Below, one piece after another: positions 1 to 4,618 of a DNA stretch of 5,075 nt. Numbering within the stretch: position 1 is the first letter of the stretch; each line of letters opens with the position of its first letter. Source of the DNA: JBGTIS01 sp041745535 (GTDB lineage Bacteria > Bacteroidota > Bacteroidia > Cytophagales > Cyclobacteriaceae); the NCBI GenBank assembly GCA_041745535.1, contig JBGTIS010000207.1, forward strand, positions 1 to 5,075. The letters run 5' to 3'. The notes under the pieces are model-generated. The model had not been told where the DNA came from, did no database searches, and saw only the letters and a program-made list of their open reading frames with translations. Made by a program: the position numbers and the translations under genes.

Positions 1-738
1 AAAGTCTGTTCCTACCCACACCCTGTCATGGCGGTCTACATGCACCATCCAGACCAGATCATCCGCCAGGCTATGCGGATCATCAGGATCATGCCGGTAA
101 TGGGTCGTTTGTCCGGTAGATGCGTCTACATGAACGAGTCCCCTCGCACCAGCTGCCCATAGGGAACCATCCTTGACTTCGGCAATGTCCCGAAAACTAT
201 TTTCATCTGCATCCTGGGGAAAATGAATGATCCTTGTCATGGAAAGGGTTTGCGGATCAGCTAGATAAACACCCTGACCACCGGTACAAATCAAGACTTT
301 CCCATCTTTCCGTTCTTGTATCTTGTGAACATCAATTTCAGATTCTTGGACTGTATCCAGAGAATCTGGTAAAAAATGGTGAAACTTTTCCGTTTTGAGA
401 TCCAATAAATCAAGCCCTGTTATAGTTCCCACCCATAATCTTTGCTGCTTGTCTTCCCATAAGGAATTGATGTAATTATTAGAAAGGCTGTTGGGGTCGG
501 AAGGATTTTCCCGGTAGGTGGTAAAACGATATCCATCAAATTTGTTCAATCCCCCTTGTGTACCCATCCAAAGAAAACCCTGGCTGTCTTGTAACAGGCA
601 TACTACATATTCATTGGAGAGTCCTTCTTTCATGGTATAGGTGCGGGAGATGATGTCTTTCGGCTGGGCAGAGAGGAGAGCTAGCGTAAAAAAGTATATC
701 CAAATGGCTACAAAAAATGAAGTTATTCTCGCCTTCAT
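1..738 (-). CDS. Two-component regulator propeller protein, N-terminal part (probable HTCS sensor), partial
   Basis: The frame is open from an ATG at 738 to the window edge, giving 246 residues with no stop. Residues 1-24 form a signal peptide or signal anchor (basic start, long hydrophobic run, LLSA before QP). Propeller repeats of the Reg_prop type follow: LLQDSQGFLWMGTQGGLNKF near 48-67, SLWEDKQQRLWVGTITGL near 92-109, a weaker one near 138-160, EVKDGSLWAAGARGLVHVD near 187-205, and a last one cut by the edge (DRHDRVWVGTDF). Linkers such as NPSDPNSLSNNYI and DPDDPHSLADDLVW are typical of the family. Full-length relatives are usually over 1000 residues, with two periplasmic propellers, a Y_Y_Y domain, a histidine kinase and often a receiver plus AraC domain; none of these lies in the window, so the HTCS call is inference. 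The periplasmic part normally senses glycan oligosaccharides. The start is supported by the signal peptide. Confidence 0.88.
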   Translation of the reverse strand, partial: MKARITSFFVAIWIYFFTLALLSAQPKDIISRTYTMKEGLSNEYVVCLLQDSQGFLWMGTQGGLNKFDGYRFTTYRENPSDPNSLSNNYINSLWEDKQQRLWVGTITGLDLLDLKTEKFHHFLPDSLDTVQESEIDVHKIQERKDGKVLICTGGQGVYLADPQTLSMTRIIHFPQDADENSFRDIAEVKDGSLWAAGARGLVHVDASTGQTTHYRHDPDDPHSLADDLVWMVHVDRHDRVWVGTDF

Positions 739-827
739 GGTACTGGATAGTTAGGGTAGAACAATTGTTAAATTACGAAAAAGAAAAGAGATATGAAATA
801 GATGCTTGTTTAGTAAGCTTTCCCCGT

Positions 828-1556
828 TTAGTCTTCCTGTTTTAACGCCAATATCTTCCGGTATTTATTTTGAGCCATCCATCTCATTTCACTGTTATTT
901 TCTCTGCAGGAGGCTATGAATGCAACCAAAGTTGCTTTTACAGATTGGTAGCTGGGGTCATTGGCATGGTGCCCAATCCTATTACTATCCTGATAAGCCT
1001 GCTTGTAATAGGTAGTATATTCCGCCAGATGAGGCACCTGGTAGCGCACATGACCCAGTTCATGCACCAAAACCCGCAATGCTATTATTTGATTCGTATG
1101 GGTTATCTTCACACTCACCGAATAATCTCCATATTCAGAGGAGTACACATTCTTATTATCTATGCTGTGGCTCACATTGGTTGCTCCATCCAAACCAGGC
1201 CCCAAGTTGTCTACCACCTTAATATATACATCTGTTTCATTGCCTTCACTGTCCTGGATGGTATTGATCTCATGGTATAGGTCCGGATCAATGCTCCTGA
1301 ACTTTTCAATCAATGCCTGTGTTTTTACTTGATTTTCCCTCAGTTTTTCTGCTGTTTTATAGACAGATTTCAGCCATTTTTTTATCCTGATGTGTTGCTC
1401 TGAATTTAAATCCCCTTTTGCGATTTCGTTAAGATTATCCATCTTTTGTTGCGCTGCTTTCAATTCGTGATCATAGCCATTTCTGATTTCAGCATAGGTA
1501 TTCTGATAAACTCCAAGGCATACGATTGTCAGGATGAGGATACATAAGCGTTTCAT
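828..1556 (-). CDS. Secreted putative zinc metalloprotease (HELGH motif), hypothetical
   Basis: The gene encodes 242 residues. Residues 1-22 look like a signal peptidase I signal (hydrophobic core ILILTIVCLGV, then NTYA before E); C13 is not in a good lipobox, so a lipoprotein is unlikely. Residues about 28-90 are charged and probably helical. The striking feature is VLVHELGHVRYQVP at 162-175, whose H165-E166-x-x-H169 is the zinc-binding and catalytic signature of gluzincin or metzincin-like peptidases. The third ligand is not obvious: H176 is one residue too far for the metzincin HExxHxxGxxH spacing, and GHHANDPS (195-202) or E179 are alternatives. I do not recognise a named family, and the substrate is unknown. 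It lies 89 bp upstream of the propeller-sensor start on the same strand, so co-transcription is possible but unproven. No strong Shine-Dalgarno precedes the ATG; the leader is A/T-rich. Confidence 0.8.
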   Translation of the reverse strand: MKRLCILILTIVCLGVYQNTYAEIRNGYDHELKAAQQKMDNLNEIAKGDLNSEQHIRIKKWLKSVYKTAEKLRENQVKTQALIEKFRSIDPDLYHEINTIQDSEGNETDVYIKVVDNLGPGLDGATNVSHSIDNKNVYSSEYGDYSVSVKITHTNQIIALRVLVHELGHVRYQVPHLAEYTTYYKQAYQDSNRIGHHANDPSYQSVKATLVAFIASCRENNSEMRWMAQNKYRKILALKQED

Positions 1557-1615
1557 AATTATTAGTGCTAAAGGTGATGGATTGATTTTCTGTGCTCCTT
1601 TCGGAGACTTTCATC

Positions 1616-1629
1616 AGGTGGGCCCACCT
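1616..1629. repeat. 14-bp perfect palindrome
   Basis: AGGTGGGCCCACCT reads identically on both strands. It lies 60 bp upstream of the protease start codon, so it could be an operator for a dimeric regulator or the base of a small cruciform. There is no loop and no T-run, so it is not a standard terminator. The function is unknown. Confidence 0.5.
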
Positions 1630-1839
1630 AAAAACACAAATCAGTGTAACTAACCGTTGAAAACCTGAAGCTTTGCTGGTTTCAGACCTTTGTGCAACGG
1701 TGAATACAATGCTACATCGGAAGCGATTATGAAACTTCCGCGCATGATTCAATGTCTGTAAATTATGCTTATCAAAAAAAAGGGAATGGTGGTTATTTGG
1801 AGGACAAAAGCTGTAGTTGTAAATGATGATACATTTTCT

Positions 1840-1860
1840 TCCTCATATGTTTCATGAGGA
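1840..1860. repeat. Hairpin, 7-bp stem and 7-nt loop
   Basis: TCCTCAT (1840-1846) pairs with ATGAGGA (1854-1860) around the loop ATGTTTC; a G-T wobble can extend the stem by one pair. Neither strand has a T-run on the 3' side of the stem, so it does not look like a Rho-independent terminator. It lies about 50 bp before the candidate intron-like segment. Confidence 0.4.
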
Positions 1861-1911
1861 GAAAAAGCCACATATTGGCGGTGAGCAAAATGTGAGTAAC
1901 GTTACGCCGGG

Positions 1912-2150
1912 GTGCGTGACCTACTCAGTCCGGGTTTTGCTAAACGCACACCAGTATGAATGCAGATTAATAGCCAGAAATGAATACTTATCGGATTGTA
2001 AATCCTTGTAATATGAAAAGTTCGGGTTGGAACGGTCGCCGGGAAGCAGAGCTGAGCAATGACATATTCTGAACGGCAGGGAGGGTAAACAAAAATCTCA
2101 GGCAAGTACCCAAGCGGCATGATTAGCTGAAAATTATGGTCCTGATTGAT
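1912..2150 (+). ncRNA. Candidate 5' fragment of a group II intron (domain I), truncated
   Basis: The segment opens with GTGCGTGACC, compatible with the GUGYG 5' boundary of group II introns. Non-coding, structure-rich sequence follows: GTGCGT (1912-1917) can pair with ACGCAC (1944-1949), GGATT-GTA-AATCC forms a tight hairpin near 1993-2005, and GGTTGGAACG near 2026-2035 followed by TTCTGAACGGCAGG near 2068-2081 resembles the order of conserved pieces in domain I of Ll.LtrB-type introns. No reverse transcriptase frame, domain V or 3' boundary is present, so any intron would be a stub ending about where the ribonucleotide reductase-like tail begins. The call rests on remembered intron patterns, not an alignment. 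The pairing of the very 5' end with 1944-1949 would be unusual for a group II intron. Another structured RNA or a degraded repeat is possible. Confidence 0.3.
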
Positions 2151-2308
2151 TAACTTCCACAAGCCTCACAACTATCCGGGTCGTCGAGGGAGCACTGGAT
2201 GGCCGATTGATTTTGAGGATGCGACCTTGCCTCGTCTTCCTCAGTAACCACTACGACTACTTTTTCTTTTTCCCACCCTTTTGGTGGTGTTATTACCACC
2301 AAACCCTC
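2150..2308 (-). pseudogene. Relic of a class I ribonucleotide reductase alpha subunit C-terminal tail
   Basis: A minus-strand frame, open only between in-frame stops at 2309-2311 and 2150-2152, encodes about 52 residues ending in IQCSLDDPDSCEACGS then TAA. A C-terminal CSLDxPxxCxAC motif resembles the redox-active tail of many Bacteroidota class I ribonucleotide reductase alpha chains, where the final cysteine pair re-reduces the active-site disulfide. The preceding residues, with a VVVVV run and an acidic stretch TEEDEA, suit the flexible linker before that tail. No catalytic barrel is present and the upstream stop removes any continuity, so this can only be a 3'-end remnant or a captured fragment. 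The identification rests on a short motif; a chance open frame cannot be excluded. Confidence 0.5.
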
Positions 2309-2336
2309 TTATTCGCAATTTCATCTCCTTGTCAAC

Positions 2337-2558
2337 CTATTCACCAATGTATTTCCGCACCAAGGAAGTTGAGGTGAACCGCCACAGCCAGGGTTGGTTG
2401 ATTCTTCCCAACTGATCGGCTACCTGTACCCCCATGGCAGTAGCGGTGTACGAGCGGTTTTCGGTATCTACCGGCATACCCGTGGCCGCAGGAGTGGGTT
2501 GGCCCTGCGGCACATGATAATGCACATTTGGTTGACCATAAGTCAGGGTGGGCAGCCC
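2337..2558 (-). other. Unidentified coding-like stretch, possible gene relic
   Basis: The minus frame here belongs to a 91-codon open frame (2337-2612) whose first part is only the antisense of the katG relic. The remaining 70 or so residues include YGQPNVHYHVPQGQPTP, MPVDTENRSYTATAMGVQVA and INQPWLWRF, then a TAG stop. Composition and codon choice look like real protein: few rare residues and varied third positions. I do not recognise a family. There is no convincing start codon or leader, and fragments of other genes lie on both sides. It may be the 3' end of a third decayed gene, or chance. The opposite strand offers no better reading. Confidence 0.25.
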
Positions 2559-2740
2559 CGTGACATTCGGGAAACTTTCGGCCGAATGGCTATGAATGAT
2601 TATAAGAAGCACTTATTGCTGGCGGGCACACCTTTGGTAAAACCCCTGGCGCGGCCGATCCGGCCCGGTATGTGGGTGCGGAACCCGAGGGCGCGAGCAT
2701 AGAGGAACAAGGCCTTGGTTGGAAAAATACCGTCGGCAGC
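2559..2740 (+). pseudogene. katG: Catalase-peroxidase fragment, frameshifted
   Basis: Two plus-strand pieces match catalase-peroxidase KatG in the family order. The first (2559-2600) reads RDIRETFGRMAMND. The second (2609-2740, a different frame) reads ALIAGGHTFGKTPG, then YVGAEPEGASIEEQGLGWKN and TVGS. In intact KatG these are one continuous stretch, MND-EETV-ALIAGGHT; here 8 nt replace the 12 nt for EETV, a net loss of 4 bp that shifts the frame. The fragment covers about 60 of roughly 730 residues, from the end of the N-terminal heme domain, and includes the proximal heme-ligand histidine of GGHTFG. The usual GKTHG is GKTPG here. Homology stops abruptly on both sides, so the piece cannot make an enzyme. 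An intact copy may exist elsewhere. It converges on the metallophosphoesterase gene. Confidence 0.85.
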
Positions 2741-2817
2741 CTATTCGTATACACCATAAAGTTCTCCTCCTGCGCTCTATTAAATGGTGGACTGAGCACT
2801 GAGCATATCTCCTTTTC

Positions 2818-3732
2818 CTACCCACGACCTGGTTGCGGCACAGTGCCTTGGGTTGGAGAAAGGTTGAAAATGGTGAGTTCAGGCCGACAAAAAAGCCGCA
2901 TGGGGATAAGGCTGAACCCGATCCCACGGCTCACGTACAGCCGGTTACCTCCATTACCAATGGTATCAGCAGCCCATCCATCGGCCACCACCTCTCTTGG
3001 GCGCGCAATATTCAGCCAGCTTTCTGAAGGAAATAGGGGAAGGCGTATCTGCCCGCCATGCGTATGGGCCGCCAGAGTAAAAAGCCCCTCATCGGCCGGA
3101 ATATCTCTGAAAGCTATCGGGTTGTGCATGAATATCACCCGAGGCTCATCTGAAGGAATATTACGCAGGGCCTTCTTTACATCACATCGTCCGGCCCAGG
3201 TTGAACCCAGGCCAACTACATGGAAAGTAGCGCCATTGCCGGTATGTAAGGGAACAGATTCGTTTTCAAGCACTTTTATACCTGATTCTTCAAGAGTTGC
3301 CATTAAATAAGCGGCCATGCCCTCATTCACTTCACTGCTTTCCTCCATTTGCGAGTAATCATGATTGCCCATTACGGCGATAACGGGTACTTCCGCCTCA
3401 ACCAGGGGTTGTAGCAACAGTACAGCTCGTTTTATAACAGATGAATCTGGTTTGTACACAAAATCACCGGCTATCAGCACCATGGCCGGTTTAGCTTCTA
3501 ACGCTTTTCTCACCGCCTTTCTGACCATGTCCGTGTTACCCAGCCACATACCTACCTGAAAATCAGCTAATAGTGCCACTTTTTTTCCTTTCCATTCCGG
3601 ATCTAAGTTTGGGACTTCTACCTCATGGGTCTGCACATCAAGAAGAAATCGGGGTTCAATAATAAAACTCCAAATTCCCAGTACAAGCACTATTAACAGA
3701 ACAGAGAGTAGAATGGATTTGAAGATTTTCAT
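2818..3732 (-). CDS. Membrane-anchored metallophosphoesterase
   Basis: The 304-residue product begins with one hydrophobic segment (about 5-25), consistent with a signal anchor that leaves the catalytic domain outside the cytoplasmic membrane. Calcineurin-like phosphoesterase motifs follow in order: LLADFQVG (D57 in the D-x-H position, but Q59 replaces the histidine), IAGDF (D90), MGNHDY (N123, H124), FMHNP (H203) and AAHTHGGQ (H223, H225). These residues normally bind two metal ions and hydrolyse phosphate esters. The layout resembles the YkuE or LpxG-like branch (usual motif GHTHGGQ), but the substrate cannot be read from sequence. Core homology probably ends near ELTIFNLS (about 285-292); the last 12 residues (PTQGTVPQPGRG) look like read-through into adjacent debris. 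Broken partial copies of codons for residues 233-263 lie upstream at 3876-4067. The leader is A/T-rich without a clear Shine-Dalgarno. Confidence 0.9.
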   Translation of the reverse strand: MKIFKSILLSVLLIVLVLGIWSFIIEPRFLLDVQTHEVEVPNLDPEWKGKKVALLADFQVGMWLGNTDMVRKAVRKALEAKPAMVLIAGDFVYKPDSSVIKRAVLLLQPLVEAEVPVIAVMGNHDYSQMEESSEVNEGMAAYLMATLEESGIKVLENESVPLHTGNGATFHVVGLGSTWAGRCDVKKALRNIPSDEPRVIFMHNPIAFRDIPADEGLFTLAAHTHGGQIRLPLFPSESWLNIARPREVVADGWAADTIGNGGNRLYVSRGIGFSLIPMRLFCRPELTIFNLSPTQGTVPQPGRG

Positions 3733-3875
3733 ATAATGTTTTTAAAACAGAATTTAGAACCCTTTGCCTCAGACTTTAATACTGCCACACAAACATTCAA
3801 TACCATTTGCTACAGAAAACAAACCAGAATGGGGCCCTTTAAGATAGAAAACCAACTTCAGTGGAAAGATGTTTT

Positions 3876-3920
3876 CCTTCCTCCCGCGCCAAAGGTATTA
3901 GCAGCCCATCCATCGGCCAC
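3876..3920 (-). pseudogene. Relic copy of the metallophosphoesterase gene (residues about 249-263)
   Basis: On the minus strand this reads VADGWAANTFGAGGR, against VADGWAADTIGNGGN in the intact gene. The most similar part, 3894-3920, matches 2962-2988 at 26 of 27 bases. A stop follows shortly after in the same frame and there is no start. It lies 144 bp upstream of the intact gene's start codon and appears to be the downstream half of a broken tandem copy whose upstream half is at 4006-4067. Confidence 0.75.
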
Positions 3921-4005
3921 TATACTTATCTGGGCTGTTAACTATTTTGTTTTTTAGAGCAGGCACTATTCGAGACTCTGTGGCCTGTGGCCTCACAGGA
4001 CACTT
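3921..4005. other. 85-bp unrelated insert flanked by a 16-bp direct repeat
   Basis: The sequence CCCATCCATCGGCCAC stands on both sides (3905-3920 and 4006-4021), and also occurs once inside the intact gene (2973-2988). The intervening 85 bp show no similarity to the metallophosphoesterase and no terminal inverted repeats. They contain a small internal direct repeat, TGTGGCC twice in a row near 3979-3992. This could be the footprint of an insertion with an unusually long target duplication, or two independent duplication events. Confidence 0.5.
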
Positions 4006-4067
4006 CCCATCCATCGGCCACCACCTCTCTCGGGCGCGCAATATTCAGCTAGCTTTCTGAAGGAAAG
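4006..4067 (-). pseudogene. Relic copy of the metallophosphoesterase gene (residues about 233-253), with stop codon
   Basis: This segment matches 2973-3033 of the intact gene almost base for base (about three differences in 61). It reads LFPSES-stop-LNIARPREVVADGW, where the TAG at 4049-4051 replaces the TGG codon of W239. One other difference, CCA to CCG for P245, is silent. Homology ends sharply on the 4067 side. It is a clear dead fragment of the gene or of a close paralogue. Confidence 0.85.
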
Positions 4068-4093
4068 AGGTTTTCCTGAACTAACCGTAAGAA

Positions 4094-4450
4094 TTAATTA
4101 GAAGCCTGCCCAAATGTTAATAAAGTGCCATTAGGATCTATGATCGGAAATTCTTTCTGCCCCCAAGGCTTTATTTCCAGCTTGCCTAAGCGTTTAAACG
4201 GCGGATTACTTTTCAGGCATTTTTCATAGAGTTTTTCAATGCTGTTATCAATCCTTAAATAGATCATAAAGTCAGACTTGTCAGGTTTTAATTCAGGATA
4301 GGCAAAAAAATGTAGCTCCGCGCTCTCCAATTCCATAATGATATATTCACCATAGTCTGACCTTAATTTAAACCCAAGTTGGTTTCCATAAAAATCTACC
4401 GTTTGTTGTTTGTCAATAAAAGGTAATTTAGGTGCTACAGAGGTAATCAT
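4094..4450 (-). CDS. VOC-fold (glyoxalase / bleomycin-resistance-like) protein
   Basis: The 118-residue product has the single-domain VOC layout. It opens with VAPKLPFIDKQQTVDFYGNQ leading into LGF (about residues 5-27), the usual first beta-alpha unit. AELHFF (44-49) gives a histidine at a typical metal or ligand position, and the protein ends in EFPIIDPNGTLLTFGQ, the common closing strand. VOC proteins act as dimers in glyoxalase, dioxygenase, or drug-binding roles such as bleomycin sequestration; the closest architectural match here is the bleomycin-resistance-like group, but the ligand is unknown. I chose ATG 4450 because the family pattern begins there and an A/T-rich leader (AATAATAAAAGTT) precedes it. 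The same frame extends upstream to ATG 4501, adding 17 residues (MAEDEVGLCKIPEIIKV) that do not resemble the family. It is divergent from the sulfatase and lies upstream of the metallophosphoesterase relics. Confidence 0.85.
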   Translation of the reverse strand: MITSVAPKLPFIDKQQTVDFYGNQLGFKLRSDYGEYIIMELESAELHFFAYPELKPDKSDFMIYLRIDNSIEKLYEKCLKSNPPFKRLGKLEIKPWGQKEFPIIDPNGTLLTFGQASN

Positions 4451-4545
4451 AACTTTTATTATTTCAGGTATCTTACACAACCCTACCTCATCTTCTGCCA
4501 TTTACCAGGCAATTTAGCAGGTTATAAACCGATACCCGCGTTCCC

Positions 4546-4578
4546 TTTATAAAATTGCATCATTTACCTTTACCTTTG
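4546..4578 (+). promoter_or_regulatory. Candidate Bacteroidota-type promoter for the sulfatase
   Basis: TACCTTTG at 4571-4578 fits the Bacteroidota -7 box TAnnTTTG. A TTTA at 4546-4549 stands 21 bp upstream, near the expected place of the TTTG -33 element, with one mismatch. Transcription would begin roughly at 4583-4586, leaving a leader of about 35 nt before the ATG at 4619. The leader is A/T-rich and has no strong Shine-Dalgarno, as is usual in the phylum. Confidence 0.45.
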
Positions 4579-4618
4579 GTTTTTTTGAAATAATTTAATA
4601 GGCATTCAATTTTACGAT

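Larger units (their letters stand above)
1557..1911. other. Gene-free stretch upstream of the metalloprotease gene
   Basis: I see no convincing gene in these 355 bp. A minus-strand frame at 1489-1752 (87 codons) overlaps the start of the protease gene and is rich in Arg, Ser and Phe without a recognisable domain. A 24-codon plus-strand frame at 1752-1826 is also unsupported. The segment should contain the promoter and leader of the minus-strand protease gene, but I find no good TAnnTTTG box. Notable structure is limited to the 14-bp palindrome at 1616-1629, the hairpin at 1840-1860 and a 10-bp palindrome GTAACGTTAC at 1896-1905. Confidence 0.5.

Noticed and set aside
760..769. 10-bp palindrome AACAATTGTT just upstream of the sensor start
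   Set aside because: Short and AT-rich, common by chance in such spacers.
804..818. Small hairpin GCTT-7 nt-AAGC between the protease stop and the sensor start, considered as a terminator
   Set aside because: A 4-bp AT-rich stem without a following T-run on the minus strand is too weak.
870..1280. 136-codon plus-strand open frame
   Set aside because: It is antisense to the HELGH protein gene, which has a signal peptide and a catalytic motif; this frame has neither.
631..1283. 13-bp identity TCATGGTATAGGT shared by the sensor and protease genes
   Set aside because: The two copies encode different residues in different frames (TYTM and DLYHE), so it is coincidental.
1752..1826. 24-codon plus-strand frame (MSVNYAYQKKGNGG...)
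   Set aside because: No leader signal, promoter or family; this length is expected by chance.
1902..2162. 86-codon minus-strand and 62-codon plus-strand frames (1823-2011)
   Set aside because: The region looks like structured non-coding sequence and neither frame shows a domain.
2590..2927. Minus-strand open frames of 69 and 104 codons across the katG relic
   Set aside because: They are antisense to katG motifs or overlap the metallophosphoesterase 3' end, and show no domain.
2672..3310. 212-codon plus-strand open frame
   Set aside because: It lies mostly antisense to the metallophosphoesterase. Only its first part (to about 2740) carries real similarity, which belongs to the katG relic.
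3736..3957. 73-codon plus-strand frame
   Set aside because: It runs antisense across the metallophosphoesterase relic and has no recognisable domain.
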